A stretch of 46,160 bases of DNA from Rhodospirillaceae bacterium (GCA_018666805.1 JABIXB010000041.1:1-46160); one strand, 5' to 3'; shown: positions 1 to 9,102, counted from the stretch's first letter. The notes: generated by a model from the sequence alone, not told the origin. Numbers and translations: made by a program.

Positions 1-1
1 C

Positions 2-415
2 GATTCGCGTACCGGCCTCGGCCTCGACGAAGCGATTAAGCGCGGCCACGCCTTTGCCGATGCCGGCGCCGACGTGATTTTTATCGAATCGCCTGAATCG
101 GTCGAGGAGTTGGAGATTGTCGGCCGCTCGTTCGAGAAGCCAACGCTGGCCAACATGGCGGATGGCGGCAAGACGCCAATCCTGCCCGCTGATCAACTCC
201 AGGATATGGGATTCTCCGTCGCCATCTTTCCCGGCCTTGGCATGTTGGTCGCCGCCGCAGCCCTCGAATCCGCCTACCGCTCACTGCTGAAAGACGGCAC
301 CAGCGCCAATCTCGACACGCCGATGATTGGCCTAACCGACATGCACAAGCTGATGGGCTTCGAGGAAGTCTGGGCGTTTGAGCGCAAATGGGCACGCGGA
401 GAAGCGGCCGAATAA
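2..415 (+). CDS. Isocitrate lyase/PEP mutase family protein, 3' part
   Basis: This is the C-terminal 137 residues of a protein that starts left of the window; the frame is open from base 2. The segment begins DSRTGLGLDEAIKRG and contains AGADVIFIESPES and GLGMLVAAAALESAYR. These match the second half of the TIM barrel of the isocitrate lyase/phosphoenolpyruvate mutase superfamily (2-methylisocitrate lyase PrpB, carboxyphosphonoenolpyruvate phosphonomutase, oxaloacetate decarboxylase). Members cleave or form C-C or C-P bonds on small oxo-acids using Mg2+. The catalytic KKCGH-type loop lies upstream, outside the window, so the exact substrate cannot be chosen. The gene converges on hyuB and shares its terminator. 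Confidence 0.85.
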   Translation, partial: DSRTGLGLDEAIKRGHAFADAGADVIFIESPESVEELEIVGRSFEKPTLANMADGGKTPILPADQLQDMGFSVAIFPGLGMLVAAAALESAYRSLLKDGTSANLDTPMIGLTDMHKLMGFEEVWAFERKWARGEAAE

Positions 416-440
416 AACCCACTCAGGATATCGCCAATAA

Positions 441-470
441 AAAAGGCGGCGCTTGCGGGCGCCGCCTTTT
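441..470. terminator. Bidirectional rho-independent terminator
   Basis: A perfect 12-bp inverted repeat, AAAAGGCGGCGC (441-452) and GCGCCGCCTTTT (459-470), encloses a 6-base loop. Each strand reads into a T-rich run: TTTTCTTTTG on plus and TTTTTTATTGG on minus. It lies between the convergent lyase-family gene and hyuB and should terminate both. Confidence 0.9.
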
Positions 471-500
471 CTTTTGTGCCGTTATCCGGCGGGTGTGGTG

Positions 501-2426
501 TTACTCGGCTGCAGCACCCGTTTGCCGGGCACGTTCATCGCGTTCTCTGAGCGCCTTGATGATGTGCTTGCGGAAGACCGGTGCCTGCGGCGGCTCAAGG
601 CCGGTTTCTGCCTTGCATGCAGCACGGAGTTCTTCGATCTCGCCGCCGCGGTCGATCAATTTTATCTCGCTCCGCTCGCCGCGCATTTTGTCCCTGAGCG
701 CGTTCGTCGCATTTTCATCGACGCTGATATCGTCATTGAGAACGACACCGTAGCGCTTGGCGCCTTCCATGGTGACGAGACCGCGATCGACCTCGAGGGC
801 GACCAAAGCCGGATCGCGCTCGAACGGATCGCCCCAGCCGCCGCCGCCCCAGGTGTGGAACAGCAACAGATCGCCGGCCTCGACCTTAATGTGGTCGACC
901 TTGGGCTTCAGCAATTCGGTGGTGCCATCGGCGCGGATGATTTCCTTGCGGCTGCGCCGGCCCGGCTGGCCGCCAACCACACCCCACGGATAGGTTAGCC
1001 AACGATCATCATGCAGCGACATTTCGCCCGGCTCAAGCGCACGATAGCCAATCGTGATACCGTTGCCGCCACGATGCAGGCCCGGACCGCCTGAATCTGG
1101 AATTGATTCATAGATATCAATTCTGAGCGGGAAGTAGGCTTCGAGGAATTCATTCGGCACATTGGTGAAGCTCGGCCAGAGTGAATGGCCATCCGGGCCA
1201 TCGCCGGCGGGCCGGCCAGGAATGCCGCCGAAACCGATCTGGTAAAGCTGATACCACTCGCCTTGCTTGTCATAGCCCGAATACATGAAATGCGGGCTGT
1301 CGGAGAAACCGGCCGCAACCATGTAATCCGGATTACGCTGGCCAAGGAGTCCGCCGAGCACGTCGAAAATACGCGCCAACGCATGGGTGCGCGATGACAG
1401 CGCCGCCGGCTTCAGCGGTTTTAACAATGTGCCGGGTGGAATACGCACATCGACATGATCGTAGAAACCATCATTAAACATGATCTGCGGATCAAAAATA
1501 TTGATCATGTAAACGCCGACGAACATCTTAAACATCTCCTCATTGAGGAGAAAATTGATCGAGCTGTCCGATTGCGGATCCGTGCCTTCGAAATCGAAGA
1601 TCAGCAAATCATCTTCGCGCCACATGGTGCAGGCCATCTTGTACGGCCCCATGCCCTTGCCGTCATCGTCAATATAGTCCTCGAAATAGACTTTCTCATC
1701 TTCGCCGACGGAGTTTTGGATCAAATGCAGCATAGCGCGGCGATTGCGCTCCAACAGCTCTTGCATAGCGGACTGAACCATATCGACGCCAAAGCGCTCG
1801 CACAGTTCCAACAGGCGCTTCTCGGCGAGGCGCACAGCCGCCACCAGGGCGTTGAAATCGCTGAAATTCCATTGCGGCATACGGCATTGATGCAGGATCA
1901 CCTTGAGCACATCGTCCTGCAGCTCGTCTTCCTTATAGATCTTGACGATCGGAATGACGACGCCTTCTTCGTAAAGTTGCGCCGCATCCGTTGGCAGTGA
2001 ACCCGGCACCTTGCCACCGACATCGGTCATGTGACCGAACATCGCGGCGTAAGCGATCAAGCGGCCGTCCAGGAAGACGGGGCGCATCACCAGCCAATCC
2101 GGCGCGTGGCTGATCGCGCCGGCGCAGCTATAAGGATCGGAGGTGAGGAATACATCGCCCTCCTCAATGGTGCCGTCATACAGGCGATTGAAGCCATGAA
2201 TGAAGGAGCCGAACTGGCCCACCACCATCTTGCCGTCCGGGCTCGCGATCATGGGAAATTCGTCATGCTGCTCACGGATCCCCGGCGACATGGCGGTACG
2301 GTAGAGCACCGCGTCCATCTCGTAGCGCGCGCTTCTGAGCGCACTTTCGATGATATCGAGGGTGATCGGATCGAGATCGACCTTTTTGAAGGGTTCGCTA
2401 TTGGGCTGAATGATCTTGGCTGGCAT
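501..2426 (-). CDS. hyuB: Hydantoinase B/oxoprolinase family protein (first hyu set)
   Basis: This 641-residue protein belongs to the HyuB family (N-methylhydantoinase B, 5-oxoprolinase C-terminal half, acetone carboxylase alpha-like). With HyuA it forms an enzyme that uses ATP to activate a cyclic amide or ketone for ring opening or carboxylation. It starts with DLDPITLDIIESALRSARYEMD, continues with the MSPGIREQHDEF and GQFGSFIHG region, and ends with the Gly-rich GDLLLFHTWGGGGWGDPFERDP typical of the family. The usual NDPY..GGxHxPD metal-site motif reads SDPYSCAGAISHAPDW, a divergent version. TAGGAG sits 8 bases before the ATG. It lies 10 bases after hyuA, last in the pot-hyu set, and ends at the shared terminator. 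It is less like the two HyuB proteins near 24 kb than those are like each other, so the substrate probably differs. Confidence 0.9.
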   Translation of the reverse strand: MPAKIIQPNSEPFKKVDLDPITLDIIESALRSARYEMDAVLYRTAMSPGIREQHDEFPMIASPDGKMVVGQFGSFIHGFNRLYDGTIEEGDVFLTSDPYSCAGAISHAPDWLVMRPVFLDGRLIAYAAMFGHMTDVGGKVPGSLPTDAAQLYEEGVVIPIVKIYKEDELQDDVLKVILHQCRMPQWNFSDFNALVAAVRLAEKRLLELCERFGVDMVQSAMQELLERNRRAMLHLIQNSVGEDEKVYFEDYIDDDGKGMGPYKMACTMWREDDLLIFDFEGTDPQSDSSINFLLNEEMFKMFVGVYMINIFDPQIMFNDGFYDHVDVRIPPGTLLKPLKPAALSSRTHALARIFDVLGGLLGQRNPDYMVAAGFSDSPHFMYSGYDKQGEWYQLYQIGFGGIPGRPAGDGPDGHSLWPSFTNVPNEFLEAYFPLRIDIYESIPDSGGPGLHRGGNGITIGYRALEPGEMSLHDDRWLTYPWGVVGGQPGRRSRKEIIRADGTTELLKPKVDHIKVEAGDLLLFHTWGGGGWGDPFERDPALVALEVDRGLVTMEGAKRYGVVLNDDISVDENATNALRDKMRGERSEIKLIDRGGEIEELRAACKAETGLEPPQAPVFRKHIIKALRERDERARQTGAAAE

Positions 2427-2436
2427 GTCGATACTC

Positions 2437-4491
2437 CTAGGCGCTGGTCGGGCGGATGATAATGGTGCCGAACTGGTCGACGTCGCCGGCGTGGTCCGAC
2501 AGAATCAGCGTCGTCGAATCCATTTCTGTGACGATCGCAGGCCCGACGATCCGATTGCCCGCTTTGAGCTTCGAACGGTCGTAAATCTTGGCGTCCTGCT
2601 CACGATTGTCCATGTAAACCTGTGTCGTGGCAACCACAGCCTCGGACGGGTCTTCCCCGCCTTCCGGCAAGGTGGCGGCGGCAACGAAAGTCTCTTTGCC
2701 CTGCACGATTGCGCGCAACGTAACGATCTCATGCTCAGCATCGAGCGCGAAGGTAAACAATTGGGTATGCATGTCGTCGAATTTGCGGCGCAGCAGGTCC
2801 AGGCCTTCCTTCTCGAATTCGGCGCCGGTGAAGTTGACCGGAAGTTGAAGTCCCTGGCCGTGATAGCGCAGATCCACTTCGAATTCGACCGACTGTTCGT
2901 CCCTGGACACGCCCTCGGCATCGAGCTCGGTGTGGGCACGCTCCTCTAATTCACCGAGGATCTTCGCCACATCGGCTTGCGAAATTTCCGAGAATTGCCG
3001 CACCACACTGCGCGATGCTTCGTCCGTCACCCGCGTGGTGGCATCGCCGTAGGCACAGAGCACGCCCGGCGAAGGCGGAATGATCACCGGCCAGGCGCCC
3101 ATCAGCTTGCCAAGCGCGTTGGCATGCAACGGCCCGGCGCCGCCGAAGGCAATGAGCGCGAAGTCACGCGGATCGAAGCCCTGCTGCACCGATACGAGAC
3201 GCAAGGCGCCGAAGATATTCTCGTTGACGATATCGATGATGCCGGCCGCTGCGGTTTTGAGATCAAGGCTGAGTGCATCGGCAATGGTCTGCACCGCCGC
3301 TGTGGCCGCGGGCACGTCGAGCTTCATTTCGCCGCCGATCAATTCCGGCGGCAGATAACCGAGCACCACATTGGCGTCCGTCACGGCGGGCCTGTCGCCG
3401 CCCCGGCCATAGGAAGCCGGGCCGGGGTTGGCACCGGCGCTTTCCGGGCCGACGCGGAGCGCTTTTGTCAGTTCCGGCACGTGAGCGATGGAACCGCCGC
3501 CCGCACCAACGGTGCGGACATCAAGCGACGAGGCACGTACGGTGATATCGCCGACCGTGGTTTCGCGCCGCTTGCGCGGGATGCCATCCTGGATCAAGGC
3601 CACATCGGTCGAGGTGCCGCCCATGTCGAGGGTAAGCAAATCCTTGAAGCCTGCCTGCTTTGCGATCCAGAGCGCACCGGCAACGCCACCGGCGGGGCCG
3701 CTCATCAACACGTTGACCGGCGAATTGCGCGATGCTTCGACAGAGGACAGGCCGCCATCGGAGCGCAGGATATGGAGATGTGCGTTGACCTCGCGCTTCT
3801 TCATCTCATTGCTGAGATTGGACAGATAGTCGCGCACTACCGGCGCCACATAGGAATTAGCGACCGTGGTGATGGCGCGCTCATATTCATACATTTCCGG
3901 CAGCACTTCGGAGGAAATCGAAACCGGGACATCGGGCATGATCTCCTCGGCAATTTCGCGGATGCGCGCTTCCGTCTCGCCATTGGCATAGGCATTGATC
4001 AGCGAGACCGTGAGCGCCTGAATGCCGCGCTTCTTCAAGCCTTCGAGCTTTCCGCGCAGATCATCTTCCTCGAGCGCCTTGACCAATCCGCCGCGCGCAT
4101 CACGCCGCTCTATCGCTTCAATCGTCGCCTCAAGCGGCGCCAAGGGCTCCGGCTTCGGCCAAATGATCCAACCGGCCAAAATGCCCGGTACGAAAGAGCG
4201 TGCGATTTGCAGTACCTGGCGGTGGCCTTCGGTCGTCACCAAGCCGACGCGGGCACCCTTGCCCTCCAAAATCGTGTTTGTCGCCACCGTGGTGCCGTGC
4301 ATCACGTGCGTGATATCGCCGGGGTTCACATTGGCGCTGCCGCATACTTTTTCGATGCCGCCAAGCACGCCGATGGATGAATCTTCCGGGGTTGAGGGGA
4401 CTTTGGCGCGGTAGGTTTCGCCCGACGCCTCGTCGATCAGGAGGAGGTCGGTAAAGGTACCTCCGACATCCACTCCCAAGCGGTAAGCCAT
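2437..4491 (-). CDS. hyuA: Hydantoinase A/oxoprolinase family protein (first hyu set)
   Basis: This is a 684-residue HyuA-family ATP-binding subunit with the ASKHA-type fold. The N-terminal phosphate-binding motif is LGVDVGGTFTDLLLID, followed by HGTTVATNTILEGKGARVG. The second nucleotide motif is LTLDMGGTSTDVALI, then VGAGGGSIAHV, GANPGPASYGRGGDRPAVTD and ALIAFGGAGPLHANALG. All conserved nucleotide-site stretches are present and the length is normal. The start is supported by AAGGAG 7 bases before the ATG. HyuA phosphorylates the substrate lactam or enol and HyuB completes hydrolysis or carboxylation; candidates are N-methylhydantoin, 5-oxoproline, hydantoins or a ketone. It follows potC after a 135-base gap, which suggests the importer brings in its substrate (inference). 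Confidence 0.92.
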   Translation of the reverse strand: MAYRLGVDVGGTFTDLLLIDEASGETYRAKVPSTPEDSSIGVLGGIEKVCGSANVNPGDITHVMHGTTVATNTILEGKGARVGLVTTEGHRQVLQIARSFVPGILAGWIIWPKPEPLAPLEATIEAIERRDARGGLVKALEEDDLRGKLEGLKKRGIQALTVSLINAYANGETEARIREIAEEIMPDVPVSISSEVLPEMYEYERAITTVANSYVAPVVRDYLSNLSNEMKKREVNAHLHILRSDGGLSSVEASRNSPVNVLMSGPAGGVAGALWIAKQAGFKDLLTLDMGGTSTDVALIQDGIPRKRRETTVGDITVRASSLDVRTVGAGGGSIAHVPELTKALRVGPESAGANPGPASYGRGGDRPAVTDANVVLGYLPPELIGGEMKLDVPAATAAVQTIADALSLDLKTAAAGIIDIVNENIFGALRLVSVQQGFDPRDFALIAFGGAGPLHANALGKLMGAWPVIIPPSPGVLCAYGDATTRVTDEASRSVVRQFSEISQADVAKILGELEERAHTELDAEGVSRDEQSVEFEVDLRYHGQGLQLPVNFTGAEFEKEGLDLLRRKFDDMHTQLFTFALDAEHEIVTLRAIVQGKETFVAAATLPEGGEDPSEAVVATTQVYMDNREQDAKIYDRSKLKAGNRIVGPAIVTEMDSTTLILSDHAGDVDQFGTIIIRPTSA

Positions 4492-4626
4492 GATTCGCTC
4501 TCCTTATGAAATTCCGCCGAAGCGGCTCGCTAGATGGTTTGCCACTAAGGGCGATTTGTAGAAACGGTGCGGGCCGGGCCAATCAAGCGCCGGCCTGGTC
4601 TCCGATGGCGGTCGTTGTTGGCCGGG

Positions 4627-5475
4627 TCATCCTTCCGCCTTCGCTTTTTTCAAACCGAGGCCCTGGCGCCGCTTGGCCATGAAATAGACGACGAGAAATG
4701 TGCTAAAAATGATGGTCAGGGAAAACAAGGTGGTCATCGTACCGATTGCGTAAATCGTCGGTGTGGCGGCCAGGGACAGGGCGTTCACCAACTCAACCGG
4801 TAGGGAATTGTCCTCGCCGGCCACGTTCGAAATGCGCGGATATTCGTCGTAAGACAGGGTAAAGCCGAACAACGCCACGCCGACCAGGCCCGGAAGCGTG
4901 ATCGGAATAGTGACATTGCGCAGCGTCTGCCATTGGCTGGCGCCTTGGTCCCGGGCAGCCTCTTCGAGGCGCGGGTCAAGGCGGCTGAAAACAGCCAGCA
5001 TGATCAACACGCCGAACGGCAGGGTCCAACTAAGATGCGCGCCGAGGCCACCGGACCACCACTGGCTGACCAATCCGAGATTCGAAAATCCGATACCGAT
5101 ACCAAGGCTGATCAGGATGGAGGGACAGATCAAGCTGGCAACCACCACATAGAAGACAATGATATTGCCCTTGAAGTTCTTGCGGAAGGCCAGACCGGCG
5201 AGGAACGAGATGCCCATGGTGAGCACCATCGAGATCAAGCCGAGAATGACCGAACGGCCGAACGGCCAACGGAAATCGCCGATATATTGCGGATCGAAGA
5301 CTTCACCGAAATAAAACAGCGAAAAACCCTGCATCGGGAACGACAGCGACGCGTTGTCAGCCTGGAAAGACAGAAGGACGATGATGATGATCGGGCCGTA
5401 GAGGAATAGCAAATAGAGATAGAACAGGGTCGCGCGCGGCCAATAGCCCGGAGCTCTTTTAATACCATCGCGCAT
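4627..5475 (-). CDS. ABC transporter permease, PotC-like
   Basis: This 282-residue inner-membrane permease has six predicted membrane helices. The first is LFYLYLLFLYGPIIIIVLLSF, and the C-terminal helix is followed by a basic tail, MAKRRQGLGLKKAKAEG. The cytoplasmic EAA loop is visible as EEAARDQGASQWQTLRNVTIPITLPG, which docks on the ATPase. It resembles spermidine/putrescine PotC and other permeases of the family-1/8 binding-protein class. It starts 2 bases after potB and pairs with it to form the channel. The binding protein is not a close PotD relative, so the cargo may be another compound, perhaps the hydantoinase substrate. Confidence 0.9.
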   Translation of the reverse strand: MRDGIKRAPGYWPRATLFYLYLLFLYGPIIIIVLLSFQADNASLSFPMQGFSLFYFGEVFDPQYIGDFRWPFGRSVILGLISMVLTMGISFLAGLAFRKNFKGNIIVFYVVVASLICPSILISLGIGIGFSNLGLVSQWWSGGLGAHLSWTLPFGVLIMLAVFSRLDPRLEEAARDQGASQWQTLRNVTIPITLPGLVGVALFGFTLSYDEYPRISNVAGEDNSLPVELVNALSLAATPTIYAIGTMTTLFSLTIIFSTFLVVYFMAKRRQGLGLKKAKAEG

Positions 5476-5477
5476 AT

Positions 5478-6347
5478 CTAAAGCTGCCTTCTCACATCGA
5501 CCAGCCGCATAATGCCGCCCACTAAAAGCAAGACCGCCAGGAGCAGGATCATTGCCGTGGCGGCGGCCGGTGGATATTGCACATTGTAAATTTGGTTGGC
5601 CATTGAGGCTGCAACCGTACCGACCTGCGAGCCACTAAGGATTCGGATCGTTGTGAAGTCACTGGCGACCAGGGCAATAACGAATATCGTACCAATGGCG
5701 ATGCCAGGTTTGCACAGCGGCAGGATGATATTCCACAAAATCTGGATCGAACTGGCGCCATTGTCACGCGCCGCCTCGATGAGATCCTTATTGATGCGCG
5801 CCATCACGTTGAACAGCGGCGCCATCATGAAGAGCGTGAAAATCTGGATATAGGAGAGCAGCACTGCGAATTCGGAGAACAGCAGGAATTTAAGCGGCTC
5901 GTCCGAAAGTCCAATGCCCACCACCGCCTGATTGATGATGCCCTCCGTGCCGAGGAATGGCATCCAGGCAACCGTGCGAATGACCGCGGATGTCCAAAAG
6001 GGTACGACGCAGAGCAAGAAAAGAAGCATCTTCGTCCTGAGTTTCACCAGATCGAAAACCAGGAAATAGGCCAGCGTGAAGCCGAGAACGAATGTCACCA
6101 CCAACGTTATCAGCAGCATTTTTCCGGTTTGCAGATAATTGGTGACGGTTAGGGATCGGGTGAAAATTTTCTCATAGTTTCTGAATGTCCAGACACCCTC
6201 AAGCGTCATGAAGCCGTCAAACTTCCACAGGCTAAGAATAATGATGACGATCACCGGCCCAACGAGAAAGAGCGTGAGTGTGATCACCAACGGCGATATC
6301 TGAAATAAGGTGGAATAGCGGTTAAATATCGCTGTCAACCCCGCCAT
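5478..6347 (-). CDS. ABC transporter permease, PotB-like
   Basis: This 289-residue permease has a long N-terminal helix (FQISPLVITLTLFLVGPVIV), about six membrane spans and the EAA loop IEAARDNGASSIQILWNIILPLCKPG. It is the first of two permease subunits, stop-to-start adjacent to the PotC-like gene, in the order seen in potABCD operons. A transcription terminator lies between it and the upstream binding-protein gene, so it is probably expressed at a lower level than that gene. The family match is clear; the substrate is unknown. Confidence 0.9.
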   Translation of the reverse strand: MAGLTAIFNRYSTLFQISPLVITLTLFLVGPVIVIIILSLWKFDGFMTLEGVWTFRNYEKIFTRSLTVTNYLQTGKMLLITLVVTFVLGFTLAYFLVFDLVKLRTKMLLFLLCVVPFWTSAVIRTVAWMPFLGTEGIINQAVVGIGLSDEPLKFLLFSEFAVLLSYIQIFTLFMMAPLFNVMARINKDLIEAARDNGASSIQILWNIILPLCKPGIAIGTIFVIALVASDFTTIRILSGSQVGTVAASMANQIYNVQYPPAAATAMILLLAVLLLVGGIMRLVDVRRQL

Positions 6348-6373
6348 AAATGCGTTCCCAATAATCGAAAATT

Positions 6374-6421
6374 CAAGAAAAAAGAGAAAAAGAGATGCGG
6401 GACGCCGGAGCGCCCCGCATC
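6374..6421 (-). terminator. Intra-operon terminator/attenuator after the binding-protein gene
   Basis: Read on the minus strand, GATGCGGG pairs with CCCGCATC (6394-6401 with 6414-6421). The stem has a 3-bp inner extension past one A-C mismatch and a 4-base loop. It is followed directly by TCTTTTTCTCTTTTTTC. It sits between the solute-binding protein stop (6437) and the first permease. A partial terminator here is a common way to make more binding protein than membrane subunits. Confidence 0.75.
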
Positions 6422-6436
6422 AAATTATTCCTGGCC

Positions 6437-7735
6437 CTAGGAGGCCATGAACTCGTTCCAACGGTCGGTGAGATATTCGTTCTCATCCATGACCGAGTTC
6501 CATACCGCGATCCGGCCCATACGGTTCTTGTAGGAGCCACCGTCACGCACGGCGCCCACTTTCTCCATGAGCTTGCCGAACGGGCTGTAAATATCAACCG
6601 TCGCCGGCTTGCCTTCCATCCAGAAATCCCATTCCGCCGCAGGCAGATATTTCTTGGTGTTCTGCCACGTCACGACGTAATAGCCTTGGCGCGCGAAGAA
6701 TGCGCCGGCCGTACCGGAATGGTACCAGGTCACATAATCATAGACCGCGCCCAGCTTCTTGCCTTCGAGATGACGCGGCAGCATGTGGCCGAGGGTCCAG
6801 GAGCGATAGCCCTCCTTGAGATCCTGATAGGTGCACGACACGCCTTGCTCGCGCACCGCCGTCACCGCCGGCGACCACATGGACTGGATCACCACTTCGC
6901 CCGAAACCATGAGCTGAACCGACTCGTTGAAGGTCGACCACAGAACACGCCAATGGCCGCTCTTCTTAAGGTCGATGAGACGGTCGATCGAGAAGTCGAT
7001 CTCCTCGCGGGTCATATTGCCCTTGTCACCATATTCGATTTCGCCATTGGCCTGGAACGCCATGGCGGCGTCCATCAAACCGATCTGCGGGAAGGCGACG
7101 AGCGCCGAGCGGCCGGCGAACTCAGGATTGATGAGCTCTTTCCATGAATCGATCGGGCGGCCGATGATGTCGGGGCGAATGCCCAACGTATCCGCGTTAT
7201 GCAGCACCGGATGGTGTGTGATCCACTTGGTCGAACCGGGATCGACGAAATCTCTCGCTTCCGGACCGGAGGTGTAACCCACCTGGCTCGGGTTCTGGCC
7301 ATCGCCATACCATGCGTCCGGCCAAATCTTACCCGGCGCCTTATAAAGATCGACCACCTGGTCCCATTCCGGCAGCTTGGTGGTGTCCCACGCCTGGAAT
7401 TTACCGGTCGGCCACATCGCCCGCAAGAGCATCATGGGCGGCTCGAATAGATCGGCCGAAGCAGACTGATTAATGCCGCGCGCCATAATATCAGGAATCT
7501 GCGCCGCAGTTTGCTTCACATTGAAGGGCAGAGCCTCATTGGCCATGGCCTCCAACTGCGGCATATTGGAAACCGCCATGCCGACTGTCCGCACGGTGAT
7601 GTCCTCTTGCGCCCAAATGGTCGGAAAACCGCCGATTGTCGACCCGGCCGCTAGACCAGCCACAGCGGCTGTACCTTTGAGCACGTTGCGACGGCTCAAA
7701 CCTGTTTTTGCCTTGCCGTTTGTATTTTTACTCAT
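6437..7735 (-). CDS. Extracellular solute-binding protein, Tat-exported, PotD class
   Basis: This is a 432-residue periplasmic binding protein of the family-1/8 (PotD/spermidine-putrescine) class that captures the cargo for the adjacent permeases. The N-terminus carries a twin-arginine signal, SRRNVLKGTAAVAGLAAG, with the Arg pair at residues 15-16 and a likely cleavage near PTIWAQ|ED, so it is exported folded. The start chosen is the second of two close ATGs, because AGGAG (7743-7747) is 7 bases from it and only 1 base from the first. The mature protein shows FEPPMMLLRAMWPTG, SWKELINPEFAGR and VSGEVVIQSMWSPAV, the usual two-lobed pattern. The ligand cannot be read from sequence. Co-transcription with hyuA-hyuB points to a nitrogenous ring compound or polyamine-like molecule (inference). 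Confidence 0.88.
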   Translation of the reverse strand: MSKNTNGKAKTGLSRRNVLKGTAAVAGLAAGSTIGGFPTIWAQEDITVRTVGMAVSNMPQLEAMANEALPFNVKQTAAQIPDIMARGINQSASADLFEPPMMLLRAMWPTGKFQAWDTTKLPEWDQVVDLYKAPGKIWPDAWYGDGQNPSQVGYTSGPEARDFVDPGSTKWITHHPVLHNADTLGIRPDIIGRPIDSWKELINPEFAGRSALVAFPQIGLMDAAMAFQANGEIEYGDKGNMTREEIDFSIDRLIDLKKSGHWRVLWSTFNESVQLMVSGEVVIQSMWSPAVTAVREQGVSCTYQDLKEGYRSWTLGHMLPRHLEGKKLGAVYDYVTWYHSGTAGAFFARQGYYVVTWQNTKKYLPAAEWDFWMEGKPATVDIYSPFGKLMEKVGAVRDGGSYKNRMGRIAVWNSVMDENEYLTDRWNEFMAS

Positions 7736-7775
7736 ATTCATACTCCTCGCCTGTCATTTGCCTGATTTTTGCAAA

Positions 7776-7804
7776 ATTATAACGCTCCCACACCACTTGG
7801 TCAG
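7776..7804 (-). promoter_or_regulatory. Sigma70-type promoter for the binding-protein gene
   Basis: On the minus strand a CTGACC -35 (7799-7804) is followed after exactly 17 bases by a perfect TATAAT -10 (7776-7781). The -10 is about 40 bases before the start codon, in the gap between the ATPase gene and the binding-protein gene. It would give the binding protein its own transcript inside the operon. Confidence 0.6.
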
Positions 7805-7837
7805 CCTGGCCACGGCACCTCAGCCGCTGGGGAGGTC

Positions 7838-8959
7838 CTAGTCGAAGCTCTCCCCGATTAGGTTTTGGCTGCCCAATGCTTGCTCCAACGTGCGGCCGTC
7901 TTCAACAGCCCAGACGGCATGTACATTGTCGCCTACTTTCGCCGGATTACCGAAAAATTCCTGATCGTCGATGACCGCGACCAAACGTTCATCGTTCGGT
8001 TTGATGATTGTCACCTTGACCCAATTGCCCTGATATTCGATGGCGTGGACGATGCCGGCCACCGAATTCTTACCTTCCGCATGGTCGCTGGCGAGATGGA
8101 TCTTATCACGCCGGACACCGAAGCTCAGATCGCCGCTAACGTCCTGTCCATTGGCTTTCAGGCCGTAAAGCTCACCATCGCCGCCTTTAAGAGTGGTCTC
8201 ACCGTTTTCCGTACCAGCTACTGTCGCATTCACAACATTCCAGCCACCCATGAATTCGGCCACATAAGTGGTTTTGGGCTGATTGTAAATTTCCTCCGCC
8301 GTACCGGCCTGCTCGATATGCCCGGTATCCATCACCACCACCATATCGCCCATGGCGAGCGCTTCAGGCTGGGTGTGCGTCACATGGATGAACGAGATGC
8401 CGAGATCCTGCTGGATAAACTTCAATTCCGCGCGCATATGCAGGCGCAGATACTCGTCAAGTGCCGATAACGGCTCATCAAGCAACAAGACCTTCGGTTT
8501 GGTAATCAGCGAGCGGGCCAGGGCAACACGCTGCTGCTGCCCGCCTGACAATTGCTCCGGCATGCGATCCGCCAGAGGCTCAAGCTGCACACTCTTCAGC
8601 ACTTCGTATGCCTGTTCACGGCGCTCCGATTTGCTAACGCCCTTCATTTTCAGGCTGAACGCCGCATTGTCCAATACCGTGAGGTGTGGAAACAGGGCAT
8701 AGCTCTGAAACATCATCGACGTGCCGCGCGACCCAGTGGGGAGGCCGATAACAGAAGAACCACCGATCGAGATATCACCCTCGCTCAGCGTCTCGTGCCC
8801 CGCAATCATGCGCAGCAGAGTTGTCTTGCCGCAGCCACTCGGTCCCAACAAGCAACAATAGCAGCCGTCGGGAATGGTCAAATTCACGTCCTCGACCGCC
8901 ACCGTTGGGCCGAACACTTTCTTGACATCCTTAATTACGATCTCGCCATCACCTGCCAT
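7838..8959 (-). CDS. ABC transporter ATP-binding protein, PotA-like
   Basis: This 373-residue ATPase energises the importer. Walker A is GPSGCGKTT, the Q-loop is MMFQSYALFPHLTV, the signature is LSGGQQQRVALARSL, Walker B is VLLLDEPLSALD and the switch His is in HVTHTQPEALAMGD. The C-terminal third is a TOBE/OB regulatory domain (FGVRRDKIHL, VHAIEYQGNWVKV), as in PotA and other carbohydrate/polyamine importers. It is the first gene of the minus-strand pot-hyu set, divergent from the acyl-CoA dehydrogenase gene across a 291-base gap. AAAGGA lies 11-12 bases before the ATG, a loose ribosome site. Confidence 0.93.
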   Translation of the reverse strand: MAGDGEIVIKDVKKVFGPTVAVEDVNLTIPDGCYCCLLGPSGCGKTTLLRMIAGHETLSEGDISIGGSSVIGLPTGSRGTSMMFQSYALFPHLTVLDNAAFSLKMKGVSKSERREQAYEVLKSVQLEPLADRMPEQLSGGQQQRVALARSLITKPKVLLLDEPLSALDEYLRLHMRAELKFIQQDLGISFIHVTHTQPEALAMGDMVVVMDTGHIEQAGTAEEIYNQPKTTYVAEFMGGWNVVNATVAGTENGETTLKGGDGELYGLKANGQDVSGDLSFGVRRDKIHLASDHAEGKNSVAGIVHAIEYQGNWVKVTIIKPNDERLVAVIDDQEFFGNPAKVGDNVHAVWAVEDGRTLEQALGSQNLIGESFD

Positions 8960-9075
8960 GGCAACAAAACGTCCTTTTTTCTATTTTTTCCTATTTCACG
9001 CTCGAAGCCTGAGCGACGGGCATAACCATTCAAGCCCAATAAATTCACGATTCCCCATAGAGGCCTACAGGGTTC

Positions 9076-9102
9076 AAGATAATGCCCCCCGAGGCAAGTC
9101 AA
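9076..9102 (-). promoter_or_regulatory. Possible promoter for the pot-hyu operon
   Basis: On the minus strand TTGACT (9097-9102) and TATCTT (9076-9081) are separated by 15 bases. This is shorter than the ideal 17, so the assignment is tentative. It lies about 120 bases upstream of the ATPase start in the divergent intergenic region. Confidence 0.3.

Noticed and set aside
2977-4380. A 467-codon open frame antisense to hyuA
   Set aside because: It is an Arg/Gly/His-rich shadow without motifs; the minus strand encodes complete HyuA nucleotide-binding motifs.
4500-4626. GGCCGG/CCGGCC hairpin between potC and hyuA as a terminator
   Set aside because: The stem is only 6 bp and no T-run follows; at most a weak mRNA structure.
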